Positions 7,627-15,788 of a DNA stretch of 32,074 nt are shown here, one piece after another. The number at the start of each line of letters is the position of its first letter. The first letter of the stretch is position 1. Source of the DNA: Planctomycetota bacterium. Its GTDB lineage: Bacteria > Planctomycetota > Planctomycetia > JALXBF01. Both the position numbers and the translations under genes were made by a program. The notes beneath the pieces were generated by a model. The model did not search any database and was not told where the DNA came from. It saw nothing but the letters and a program-made list of their open reading frames with translations. The stretch covers positions 1 to 32,074 of the forward strand of contig JALSID010000031.1 of the NCBI GenBank assembly GCA_026981825.1. The letters are read 5' to 3'.

Positions 7627-8322
7627 CTACTGGCGACGAACGTAGCCCGAGATGGTGACCACCACCTGGCCGGCGTTGTCCGAGGGCTCTGTGTCGTGCA
7701 TCCTCAGGAAAAGAATCCCTGTCACGTCCGGGACATGGACGCGTTTTGCCCCGATCAGGAAGGGCTTGGGAGTGGCAGGTTTCTTCTCCCTCTTCTTGCC
7801 GGGCGCGGTCGGTCCCGCGATGGGCTGGACGATCCCGATGAGCGATCCCAGCGGAAACTTCCGCCACTCTTCTGGAATCTGCATCCCCTCCGGTCCAACG
7901 GATCGACTCATCCGGAAGATCCACTGCCCCTGGGCTTCGAAGGACACCGGGCGGCCCGCGAAGACCACCAGTCCGGTGTTCTGCCAGTCCTTGTTGGCGA
8001 GGACCCGGATGGTCACACGGTTCTGGCTCAGCTCCTGTTCCTCGATCCGCTCCAGAAGCTGCTGCGCTCGCTTCTCCTGGGGGGTCACTTTTAAAACCGT
8101 GTGCAGGATCTGTTTGGCACGGTCGTAATTCCCCTGGGCCTCGTACTGGATGGCGAGCCGCAGCGCGCCGTTGACGAACTGTTCGAGTAGCTGCTTCTCC
8201 TGGCGGCTGAGATCCTGAGCTCGACGCGAAACCTGCGCCCACCCCACGGCGAAACTGGCCAGCAAAACGGCGGCAGCAATAGACGCGGTTACAACCCCGA
8301 GGATCGTCCGTTTCGAAGTCAT
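7627..8322 (-). CDS. Exported protein with a helical repeat-like region and a LecA/PA-IL-like domain
   Basis: The protein has 231 residues. A signal peptide is clear: MTSKRT, a hydrophobic stretch, then GWAQ with likely cleavage near residue 29. Residues 35-100 are helical, charged and TPR-like (EAQGNYDRAKQILHTVLKVTPQEKRAQQLLERI). Residues about 103-226 fit the beta-sandwich of the LecA (PA-IL) galactophilic lectin type: VLANKDWQNTGLVVFAGRPVSFEAQGQW, then PLGSLIGI, then PFLIGAKRV, then GILFLRMHDTEPSDNAGQVVVTI. In LecA the ND-DN residues bind calcium and sugar; here the loop reads MHDTEPSDNAG, so binding may differ. A GAGAGGAG site precedes the ATG at 8322. The long upstream extension of the frame crosses the divergent tyrA start and was dropped. 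Confidence 0.72.
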   Translation of the reverse strand: MTSKRTILGVVTASIAAAVLLASFAVGWAQVSRRAQDLSRQEKQLLEQFVNGALRLAIQYEAQGNYDRAKQILHTVLKVTPQEKRAQQLLERIEEQELSQNRVTIRVLANKDWQNTGLVVFAGRPVSFEAQGQWIFRMSRSVGPEGMQIPEEWRKFPLGSLIGIVQPIAGPTAPGKKREKKPATPKPFLIGAKRVHVPDVTGILFLRMHDTEPSDNAGQVVVTISGYVRRQ

Positions 8323-8476
8323 CGTTCTCCTCTCCAGCATCACGCAACGGGCTGGGAGAATCGCAGGGGCCGCCTCGGCTCGCCAGGAGCGGACGCTTCG
8401 CGAGCGCGACGGTACACGGCGGACAGGATCAACAGCTAGCGCAGCTCCGCGGAGAGCCCGAAGGCACGTCGTTATA

Positions 8477-9427
8477 ATGTCCGTCCACGTGACATCCATT
8501 GTAACGGTGCCACCAGGCGACACCCCGAGCCTCGTGAACCAGCGAACCGTTGTCATTGCAGGCGTCGGCCTCATCGGCGGCTCCCTCGGCCTGGCCCTGG
8601 GACGCTATGCACCCGGTGTTCGCCGGGTCGGGTTTGGACGGCGAGAATCCGCCCTGCAGCAGGCCGTCCATCTGGGGGCCATCGATGAGTACAGCCTCGA
8701 TCTGCCGCGTGCCGTCGGCCGGGCCGACCTGCTGGTGTTGTGCACGCCCGTCGACGTGATTGCCGACCAGACCATCGAAGCATTGCGCTGCGCACCGCAA
8801 CAGACGGTGGTAACGGACTGCGGCAGCGTAAAAGCCGCGATCGTACGCCAGGTGGAAAACACGCTGCCGCCTGAATTGAGCTGTCGATTCGTAGGGGGCC
8901 ACCCGCTAGCCGGATCGGACCGCACCGGAGTCGAACACGCCCGTTCGGATCTTTTCGTCGACCGCACCTGCATCCTCACACCGCGTTCGTCTACTTCCGT
9001 CGCGGCTGTGGACGCCGTCTACGAACTTTGGTCGAGCGTCGGTGCACAGGTGGTCCTGATGGAGCCCGAGGTGCACGATGAGGTTCTTGCCGGCACGAGC
9101 CACCTCCCTCATATCGCTGCGGCCGCACTGGTGCATTGCCTGGACGATCACGCCAAACCGTTCGTCGCCTCCGGCTTCCTCGACACCACTCGCGTCGCCT
9201 CCAGTGCAGCGGAGATCTGGGTCCCCATCCTTCTGCACAACCGCACCGAAATCCTCAGACATCTGAGGAAGCTGGCCGGAATTCTGGGGGACTTCGAACG
9301 GGCCCTGCAAAACGCAGATGCGGACGAGCTGGTGCGGCTCTGGCAAACCGCCGCGGCGCGCCGCCGCGAGCTGGAAAGATCGAGAGCGCGAAGCCAGCAG
9401 CGGAAGGAGGCAAAGCAGAACCCCTGA
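8477..9427 (+). CDS. tyrA: Prephenate dehydrogenase (TyrA family)
   Basis: The protein has 316 residues. It oxidatively decarboxylates prephenate (or arogenate) in tyrosine synthesis using NAD(P). The Rossmann glycine motif VIAGVGLIGGSLG is at about 26-38. Further along are LLVLCTPVD, TDCGSVK, the substrate-site block GGHPLAGSDRTGVEHA and GTSHLPHIAAAAL. No ACT or chorismate mutase domain is attached. The tail is charged and low-complexity (RRRELERSRARSQQRKE). The start is uncertain: the ATG at 8477 overlaps a TATAAT hexamer (8473-8478), and an in-frame GTG at 8534 would put the start much closer to the Rossmann strand. It is followed by purL and purQ on the same strand. Confidence 0.92.
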   Translation: MSVHVTSIVTVPPGDTPSLVNQRTVVIAGVGLIGGSLGLALGRYAPGVRRVGFGRRESALQQAVHLGAIDEYSLDLPRAVGRADLLVLCTPVDVIADQTIEALRCAPQQTVVTDCGSVKAAIVRQVENTLPPELSCRFVGGHPLAGSDRTGVEHARSDLFVDRTCILTPRSSTSVAAVDAVYELWSSVGAQVVLMEPEVHDEVLAGTSHLPHIAAAALVHCLDDHAKPFVASGFLDTTRVASSAAEIWVPILLHNRTEILRHLRKLAGILGDFERALQNADADELVRLWQTAAARRRELERSRARSQQRKEAKQNP

Positions 9428-9534
9428 CGGCTACCTCCAAGCCTGGGCAACCGGCATAAGAATATCAGTTCTGTGATGACCTGGTCTGAACCGCTTCCGC
9501 CAAACAGGTGCAGCCCTCACCGGATGACCAGCAC

Positions 9535-12501
9535 ATGACCTGGGCCATTGAGGTTTACCTGCGACCGGAGCTGTACGATCCCGAGAAAGAACGTGTCCGG
9601 GAGACCGCGGCCGAGCTCCATATCGCCACGCCAGCAGTGACTCGCTACTGCCGGCTCTATATCCTGGAGGGGGCCGCTGGCGAGGAAACCGTGGCGCACG
9701 TAGCGCGCGTGCTGCTCACCGACCCCGTCGCCGAACAGTTCGAACTGTACCGACTCGATGGTACCCGGAAGAAGGAAGCCTCCGGGGACGTCGCGTACGT
9801 TCTTTTCCATCCGGGCGTCATGGACACGGTGGCGCAAACGTGCGAAGCGGCCCTGTCTATCCTCGACATCGAACCGCACAGGGTTCGTACAGGCCGAGTC
9901 TACTACTTTGCCGAGCCGGTACCAGCCAGCGCGCGCGAGGCGGTTGCGTACCGCGTACTTGCCAATCCTGCCATCGAAAAGGTCTACTGGGACCGAATCG
10001 ACGTTTCGGTCTTCCGCGCAGCTCCGGAGTATCGGTTCGAACTCGTCCATGTTCCCCTTCGCGCGATGGACGATGAGGAACTCATGCGGGTGAGCCGGGA
10101 AGGCCTGCTGAGCTTGACGATGGAGGAGATGCGCGCCCTTCGAGACCACTACCACGCCTTGGGCCGGGACCCGACCGACGTCGAGCTGGAAACGTTCGCC
10201 CAAACCTGGTCTGAACACTGCTCGCACAAGACGCTCAAAGGCCCCGTGCACTACGTGGAACGGAACGGACGCGGCCAAACCGTGCGAGAGATTAACTTCC
10301 GCAGCCTGTTGAAGGAAACGATCTTCGCAGCCACGGAGACGGTGCGACGACTTCGGGGAGATCACGACATCTGTGTCCGCGTGTTCACCGACAACGCGGG
10401 GATCATCCGGTTCACACCGGAGTACCACTGTTGCTTTAAGGTCGAAACCCACAACCACCCATCGGCGATCGAACCGTACGGTGGTGCGAGCACCGGTCTT
10501 GGTGGTGTGATCCGCGACATCATGGGTTGCGGCCTTGGGGCGAAGCCGATCGCGGGAACAGACGTCTTCTGCGTTGGCCCCCTTGATTACCCCCCTGAGC
10601 AGCTACCCGAGGGGGTTCTGCACCCGCGGCGCGTGCTCAAGGGCGTGGTCGCCGGTGTGCGCGATTACGGCAATCGCATGGGCATCCCCACCGTGTCGGG
10701 CGCCGTTTTAAGCGAGCCGGAGTACCTCGCCAACCCCCTCGTCTACTGCGGCTGTATTGGGCTCATGCCGGCCGGCGCCGAGAACAAAGCCCCACGGTCC
10801 GGTGACTGCATCGTGGTCGTGGGTGGCCGTACCGGCCGGGACGGCATCCACGGGGCCACCTTCTCTTCGGCCGCCTTGCACGACGAGTCGGCGGAGGTGT
10901 CCGGCGGCGCTGTCCAGATCGGCAACCCCATCACACAAAAGCGCATGCTTGACGCGCTGTTGCTTGCGCTCGAAGAGCGGCTCTACACCTGCATAACGGA
11001 CTGCGGGGCCGGGGGGCTGAGCTCGGCCATTGGCGAGATGGCCGCAGATCTGGGCGCCGAGGTCTGGCTCGAACGAGTGCCGCTGAAGTATTCCGGCCTG
11101 AGCTATCGGGAGATCTGGATCAGCGAATCCCAGGAGCGAATGGTGATCGCAATTCCGGAGGCGAACTGGCCGAAGTTTCACGCTATCTGTCAGCAGCATG
11201 GCGTGGAAGCCACGGTGATCGGCAGATTCTGCGGTACTGGGCGCTTGCGCCTCTACTACAACAACCACCAGGTTGCCGACATCGATCTCCGCTTTCTGCA
11301 CAAGGGATGTCCGGTACGTACGCGACGGGCCGAGTTTCGGTTGGCGGAACCGAAGGAGCTTGCGCCGGACGGAATCGAGCAGTACGCCCAAGACCAGGGG
11401 AAGCTCGCCGAACTGCTCGACCGCGTGCTGTCGGACTACAACGTCTGCTCCAAGGAGTGGATTATTCGCCAGTACGACCACGAGGTTCAGGGAGCGACAA
11501 CGGTCAAGCCGCTCGTCGGTGTTCGCCAGGACGGACCGTCCGATGCAGCGGTCCTGTTTCCCATCCTGACCCCCGGCCGCGGGCTGGCGGTAAGCTGTGC
11601 CATCAACCCCCGCTATGGCCGACTCGACCCCTACTGGATGGCGGCTTGTGCGGTGGACGAAGCAGTGCGGAATTGCGTGGCCGTGGGCGGGGATCCGAAC
11701 CACATCGCTCTGCTCGACAACTTCTGCTGGGGGAATACGGAGCGGCCCGAGCAGCTCGGAACGCTGGTGCGGGCAGCCCTCGGCTGCAGAGACGCCGCCG
11801 AAGCGTTCCTGGCCCCGTTCATCTCCGGCAAAGACAGCCTGCACAACGAGTACCGGGGTAAGCTGAACGGTCAGGAAATACACCTGACCGTCCCCCCAAG
11901 TCTGCTCATCAGCGCCGTTGCGGTCGTTCCCGAGCTCAACCGATGCACAACCATGGACCTGAAAAAGCCCGGCCACATCCTGGTGCTCGTGGGGGAAACC
12001 AGGGTGGAGCTGGGTGGTTCGGCCTTCGCAGCCGCTCTCGGCTGGCACGGGGGCCAGGTGCCGCGTGTTGACTTCCAGATGGCCCCCCGGATCATGCAGG
12101 CGATCAGTGAGGCGATCGGGCGCGGCTATGTAGCGGCATGCCATGACGTGAGCGAAGGCGGCGTTTTGGCGGCAGTGGCCGAGATGGCAGTGGCCGGTCG
12201 GCTGGGCGCAGAACTGTGGGTTCCCGACAACCCCTTCTCCGACGGAGCAGACCTGACGCGGGCAGCATCGGCGATAAGCTGGCTGTTCTCGGAGACCCCC
12301 AGTCGGTTCGTCTTGGAGCTGGCCCCGGAGCACCTCGATTCGCTCGCGGCCCTCTTGCCCCGTCCGGAGCTCCTTCAGGTAGTGGGACGGGTTGTCCCCC
12401 CCCCACGGCTGCTGGTGCAGGCAAGCAGCCAGGGCCCAATCTTGCTCGAGGCCGACGTGGAACAACTACGGGAGCAATGGCAACGACCGATGCGCTGGTG
12501 A
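9535..12501 (+). CDS. purL: Phosphoribosylformylglycinamidine synthase, PurS-PurS-PurL fusion
   Basis: The protein has 988 residues from the ATG at 9535 (a GTG at 9508 adds nine). It is the synthetase part of the ATP-dependent step making FGAM in purine synthesis. Two PurS-like units open the protein: about 4-75 (EVYLRPELYDPE to EQFELYRL) and about 86-158 (VLFHPGVMD, RVRTGRVYYF, VLANPAIEKVYW). The PurL core then begins with the TFAQTWSEHCSHKTL motif (H228, H231). It continues with TVSGAVLSEPEY, GGRTGRDGIHGATFSS, VQIGNPITQKRML, DCGAGGLSSAIGEMA and HDVSEGGVLAAVAEMA. Small PurL is about 740 residues and the E. coli type with glutaminase about 1300. This one has the N-terminal part of the large form but no glutaminase domain, which is supplied by the separate purQ 61 bases downstream. 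Confidence 0.93.
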   Translation: MTWAIEVYLRPELYDPEKERVRETAAELHIATPAVTRYCRLYILEGAAGEETVAHVARVLLTDPVAEQFELYRLDGTRKKEASGDVAYVLFHPGVMDTVAQTCEAALSILDIEPHRVRTGRVYYFAEPVPASAREAVAYRVLANPAIEKVYWDRIDVSVFRAAPEYRFELVHVPLRAMDDEELMRVSREGLLSLTMEEMRALRDHYHALGRDPTDVELETFAQTWSEHCSHKTLKGPVHYVERNGRGQTVREINFRSLLKETIFAATETVRRLRGDHDICVRVFTDNAGIIRFTPEYHCCFKVETHNHPSAIEPYGGASTGLGGVIRDIMGCGLGAKPIAGTDVFCVGPLDYPPEQLPEGVLHPRRVLKGVVAGVRDYGNRMGIPTVSGAVLSEPEYLANPLVYCGCIGLMPAGAENKAPRSGDCIVVVGGRTGRDGIHGATFSSAALHDESAEVSGGAVQIGNPITQKRMLDALLLALEERLYTCITDCGAGGLSSAIGEMAADLGAEVWLERVPLKYSGLSYREIWISESQERMVIAIPEANWPKFHAICQQHGVEATVIGRFCGTGRLRLYYNNHQVADIDLRFLHKGCPVRTRRAEFRLAEPKELAPDGIEQYAQDQGKLAELLDRVLSDYNVCSKEWIIRQYDHEVQGATTVKPLVGVRQDGPSDAAVLFPILTPGRGLAVSCAINPRYGRLDPYWMAACAVDEAVRNCVAVGGDPNHIALLDNFCWGNTERPEQLGTLVRAALGCRDAAEAFLAPFISGKDSLHNEYRGKLNGQEIHLTVPPSLLISAVAVVPELNRCTTMDLKKPGHILVLVGETRVELGGSAFAAALGWHGGQVPRVDFQMAPRIMQAISEAIGRGYVAACHDVSEGGVLAAVAEMAVAGRLGAELWVPDNPFSDGADLTRAASAISWLFSETPSRFVLELAPEHLDSLAALLPRPELLQVVGRVVPPPRLLVQASSQGPILLEADVEQLREQWQRPMRW

Positions 12502-12562
12502 AAGCCGCAGCCAAAGAAGTGATTGCCTGCCGATAATCCAGCTACGGAACAGGGATAGACCC

Positions 12563-13387
12563 ATGCGTGTGCTGGTGCTCAAGGCACCCGGGACTAACTG
12601 CGACCTGGAAACGGCGGACGCTTTCGCTCGTCTTGCCTGTACGCCGGACGTGGTGCCGATCGCCGAACTAACCGCGTTCCCGAAGCGGGTGCACGACTAC
12701 GACATTTTCGTAATTCCTGGCGGATTCAGCTATGGCGATGACATCGCAGCAGGCAAGGTGCTCGCCCTCCAGCTCAAACACACGTTGCTGGACGAGCTGC
12801 TCGCCTTCCACGATCGCGGCAAGTTCATCCTGGGCATCTGCAACGGTTTTCAGGCCCTTTTGAAAACCGGCCTACTACCCGGCCCCAGCAGTAGTGCGGA
12901 TGCGGCGCCACGCGTGACCCTGAGCTACAACGATTCCGGCCGCTTTGAAGACCGCTGGGTTCGGCTCCGCTTCGACCCCGCACAAAACCCGCTCGCGTCC
13001 GCCCTCCAGGCCGAGAGCCTGGAGTCCCTTGAGTGCCCGGTGGCTCATGCGGAAGGCAAGGTCACCGTTTCGTCGGAAGCGGATCTCCACTCGCTGCAGG
13101 ATGGCCGACGGCTGATCATTCGGTACGCCCACCCTGACGATCCGGAATTTGACGCGGCCCGCTCTGTGCTACCATACCCGCATAACCCGAACGGATCCCA
13201 TGGCAACATCGCCGGTTTTTCCGACCCGAGCGGCCGCATCCTCGGGCTCATGCCGCATCCGGAACGAGCTGCCAGGAACTACTTGCATCCCCTCTGGCCC
13301 CGGTGCCGCGCACAGGAACTTCGGTTTCATGCGGGGCTGGCTTTTCTGAAAGCGGTGGTGGCGGTGGCTCAAGGGCGGTTTTCCTAA
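12563..13387 (+). CDS. purQ: Phosphoribosylformylglycinamidine synthase glutaminase subunit
   Basis: The protein has 274 residues. It is a class I glutamine amidotransferase that feeds ammonia to PurL. Motifs seen are KAPGTNCDLE, PGGFSYGDDIAAGKV, the nucleophile elbow LGICNGFQALL (C93), a GRFEDRWVRLRF block and the LGLMPHPER end holding the catalytic His and Glu. It is longer than the 220-230 residues of Bacillus PurQ and nearer to the glutaminase domain of large PurL enzymes. The ATG at 12563 follows an AGGGA site by eight bases; the open frame further left lies over the end of purL and was not used. It forms an operon with purL and probably tyrA. Confidence 0.95.
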   Translation: MRVLVLKAPGTNCDLETADAFARLACTPDVVPIAELTAFPKRVHDYDIFVIPGGFSYGDDIAAGKVLALQLKHTLLDELLAFHDRGKFILGICNGFQALLKTGLLPGPSSSADAAPRVTLSYNDSGRFEDRWVRLRFDPAQNPLASALQAESLESLECPVAHAEGKVTVSSEADLHSLQDGRRLIIRYAHPDDPEFDAARSVLPYPHNPNGSHGNIAGFSDPSGRILGLMPHPERAARNYLHPLWPRCRAQELRFHAGLAFLKAVVAVAQGRFS

Positions 13388-13725
13388 TTTTTCCCCCAAA
13401 TGCTTGACCGGCGCCGGTGCGGACGACGGCGTGAGCAGGCCGGTGTGTCTGCCTGCAAGGTGGCTCAGTAGCGCCATCCGGTGCCCGACGCTTTCGGCAG
13501 CCGCATGGTCGTTGGGGCATCGAAACCGCTCTTCTGGCTGACGGTGCGGCGACACCGAGGGGTGCGGTCGTGCAGGAAGGGGGCTATTCCTTAGGCGACG
13601 GCCTTTGCCGTCGGAGCAGCCCCCATCTTTGGATGGCGCCGGCGGCCTTCTTCGATCGTGCTGGCGGTGCCCATGGAACGGAGTTGCGCTTTGGACCCTC
13701 GTAGCGTTGTCGCCACAATCCGGCA
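13388..13725. other. Intergenic stretch between purQ and the ispE promoter
   Basis: No convincing gene is seen. It contains a 12-bp perfect palindrome (ACCGGCGCCGGT, 13407-13418) twenty bases after the purQ stop, and a nested hairpin at 13579-13624 listed separately. Neither has a strong T-run. Confidence 0.5.
13579..13624 (+). terminator. Nested hairpin, possible transcription terminator after purQ
   Basis: The outer arms are GGGGGCT and AGCCCCC. The inner arms CGACGGC and GCCGTCG form a perfect 7-bp stem with a CTTT loop. ATCTTT follows the outer stem, which is only a weak T-tract, so termination is plausible rather than shown. It may also be a structured RNA element, since it lies about 190 bases after purQ. 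Confidence 0.35.
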
Positions 13726-13755
13726 TTGACAGCAGTTCCCGGCTAAGTCTACACT
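13726..13755 (+). promoter_or_regulatory. Sigma70-type promoter for ispE-spoVG
   Basis: A perfect -35 TTGACA (13726-13731), an 18-bp spacer and a -10 TACACT (13750-13755, four of six). A start near 13762 would give a leader of about 105 nt before the proposed ispE start. Confidence 0.65.
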
Positions 13756-13866
13756 ATCCAAAGCCTTAGAGTGTGGCCATTGGAAATGGCTGTGCAAACC
13801 GACGGCACGTTCGGTGCAGCAACTAGCGGGAGGTCTCAGGAGAGCGGTTAGGATCACGGGAACACG

Positions 13867-14760
13867 TTGAGTCCGTTCGGAAGTCGCTTTCTTGGCAATT
13901 GTCTGGTGGCGTATGCGCCCGCCAAGGTAAACCTGACGCTCCGCGTCACGGGTAGGCGGGCGGATGGTTATCACGAGTTACGGTCACTTGTCGTTACGAT
14001 CGATCTGGTTGACACGTTGGTTCTTTCGCCCGGTTCGGCTGGCACTATCGACCTACGGGTCAATGTTCCGGAGCTGAATCGCGACGACAACCTGGTGGTC
14101 ACGGCTTTGCGTATGGTTGCGCAGCGACTTAGTCCCGATCGGAGCGACGCCGGAGTCCGGGTGTACTTGCACAAGCGGATTCCCCACGGTGCAGGCTTGG
14201 GGGGCGGATCGAGTGACGGGTCGTGTGCTCTGCGCGCAGGTCGTGACTGGTTCGCGGTTCGGATGAATGACGGCGAGCTTTACGAGTTAAGCGCACAGCT
14301 CGGCAGCGACTGTCCTTTCTTCGTCGAGCGCAGGAAGGCCGCCCTGCTGATGGGACGAGGGGAACGACTGATGCCCGTTCGTCTGGATACCCGTTTGGAC
14401 TTTGTGATCGTCTGGCCTCGTGTGCCTGTTTCGACGGCGGAGGTTTTTCGCCGTTGCCAACCGGTCAAGAGCGAGGAAACCACAGAAGAGCGATTGCTCG
14501 CGCTTCTTAACGACGGTGTGCGGGACCTTCGGCTTCAGTCTCTGCTGAAAAATGACCTTCTCGATCCGGCCGTGTCCCTTTGTCCGGCCATAGGGGAAGC
14601 CTTGGACGCTCTACGGGGCATGGGCATTCCTGCCACGATGTCGGGCAGTGGGTCCGCCGTGGTAGGTATTGCCCAGGATCGGGAATCGGCCGTGGCGATT
14701 GCGCGCCGCCTGCGTCAACAATTGCCCCACTTCGTAACGGTAGCCCGCAGCTTGGAGTGA
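13867..14760 (+). CDS. ispE: 4-diphosphocytidyl-2-C-methyl-D-erythritol kinase
   Basis: The protein has 297 residues. It is the ATP-dependent GHMP-family kinase of the MEP isoprenoid pathway. The N-terminal APAKVNLTLRVTGRRADGYHELRS block is diagnostic. The GHMP phosphate-binding loop IPHGAGLGGGSSDGS is at about 105-119, the GSDCPFF motif holds the likely catalytic D148, and MSGSGSAVVG is near the C-terminus. The start is uncertain: a TTG at 13867 gives an N-terminal extension of about 13 residues, while a GTG at 13906 begins almost at the first family strand. Neither has a strong ribosome site. It is 24 bases upstream of spoVG and shares its promoter. Confidence 0.92.
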   Translation: MSPFGSRFLGNCLVAYAPAKVNLTLRVTGRRADGYHELRSLVVTIDLVDTLVLSPGSAGTIDLRVNVPELNRDDNLVVTALRMVAQRLSPDRSDAGVRVYLHKRIPHGAGLGGGSSDGSCALRAGRDWFAVRMNDGELYELSAQLGSDCPFFVERRKAALLMGRGERLMPVRLDTRLDFVIVWPRVPVSTAEVFRRCQPVKSEETTEERLLALLNDGVRDLRLQSLLKNDLLDPAVSLCPAIGEALDALRGMGIPATMSGSGSAVVGIAQDRESAVAIARRLRQQLPHFVTVARSLE

Positions 14761-14784
14761 CCCCCGCAGGCAAGGAGCTTCGTC

Positions 14785-15300
14785 GTGCGAGTCACAGAGG
14801 TACGCATCAAGCTTGTTGACGAGCGGACAGAGCAGGCAAACGAGCGCCTTCGTGCGTTCTGCTCGATCACGTTGGACGATGCCTTCGTCGTACGTGACTT
14901 GAGGATCATAGAGGGGGCCAAGGGGTTGTTCGTCGCGATGCCGAGCCGCAAGATCACCGAACGCTGTCCATCATGCCGGCACAAGAACCCCCTGACGGCG
15001 CGGTACTGCAACAACTGCGGTACCCGTCTTCCGGAGCGCCCCCTGCCCACCGATGAACAGGGCCGCCTCCGCCTCCACACCGACGTGGCTCATCCCATCA
15101 ACCAGAAGTGCCGTGACATGATCCAGCGAGCGGTGGTGCAGGCGTTTTACCGCGAGCTACAGCGGGCGAAGAAACCAGGTTACAAGTCGCGCTACGACGA
15201 CGGCTATGCCTCGCCCAACGTCTCCCGGCCCCCGTTGGACCCGGGACATACGCGGTTGGCGGACAGTCCAGATCTGCCTCAGGACCAGGGAACTCCGTAG
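14785..15300 (+). CDS. spoVG: SpoVG-family protein with an inserted zinc ribbon
   Basis: The protein has 171 residues from a GTG with AAGGAG seven bases upstream. The SpoVG fold is clear: MRVTEVRIKLV, FCSITLDDAFVVRDLRIIEG, GLFVAMPSRK (about 47-56) and DVAHPINQKCRDMIQ (about 100-114). Typical SpoVG is 85-100 residues and passes from the AMPS strand to the HPI helix through a short loop. Here about 40 residues are inserted, including a zinc ribbon with C61-x2-C64 and C75-x2-C78. A disordered tail rich in Pro, Asp and Gly ends the protein. SpoVG proteins in Firmicutes and Borrelia bind nucleic acid and affect gene expression; the ribbon suggests a nucleic-acid contact, but this is inference. It follows ispE in the same operon. 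Confidence 0.88.
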   Translation: MRVTEVRIKLVDERTEQANERLRAFCSITLDDAFVVRDLRIIEGAKGLFVAMPSRKITERCPSCRHKNPLTARYCNNCGTRLPERPLPTDEQGRLRLHTDVAHPINQKCRDMIQRAVVQAFYRELQRAKKPGYKSRYDDGYASPNVSRPPLDPGHTRLADSPDLPQDQGTP

Positions 15301-15788
15301 CCCGTCGCGCTCGGCCGCGCGGTGAGCACTTGCCGCGTTTTGACCGGTTAGAAAAGCAGGGCTCACGAAACGGCCGCAGGCAACGTTCGCATCTCTCGGC
15401 CCCCTTCGAGTCGCTTCACTTCGCCGCCTCCAGTGATCAACGGAGCGATGACGAGGCAGCCGAGGCCCTGACCAGGCTATCCCCCGGTGGGGGTCGGGCC
15501 CACAGCAAAGCAAGCGCGGGTTGCATGGATGAGGTGACGGTGCTTCGGCCTATCCCGGCTGTGGCCCCCGCTGGTGGGTTGCATCTACTCTAGCGGTTCC
15601 CCCCAACTCAGGTTTGATCGCGCCGACCTCGAACGCGTAACCGGGCTTGCCGTGCAGTCTTGCCTGCACAGAGCCAACCACAGTTCGTGCAGCCCGTTGG
15701 CAGAGTGATCGTCCGCGGACCAACAAGGAGAAAGCTTGCGCCGGGCGAGTGGGACGGTGGCGTCGGCTAGGGGCGACCAGGAGTTTCG
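15301..15788. other. Intergenic stretch between convergent spoVG and gatB
   Basis: No convincing gene is seen. Small hairpins are present: CCCCC-GGT-GGGGG near 15480 and GTGCAG-N6-CTGCAC at 15652-15669. A GGGTTGCAT nonamer occurs twice (near 15519 and 15577). None has a terminator-like T-run. An AAGGAG followed by TTG near 15736 opens a frame that runs antisense into gatB and lacks coding character. Confidence 0.5.

Noticed and set aside
3044..8322. A new biosynthetic or defence cluster in the leftward series
   Set aside because: The genes have unrelated family roles and the larger gaps suggest several transcription units; nothing ties them into one system.
10708..12465. 585-codon frame antisense to purL
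   Set aside because: It is the shadow of a GC-rich gene whose own product has complete PurL motifs; the antisense product matches nothing recognised.
13388..13866. tRNA or other known RNA gene in the larger gaps
   Set aside because: No T-loop (GGTTCGA-type) with matching arms, and no SRP, tmRNA or RNase P core motif was found in this or the other gaps.
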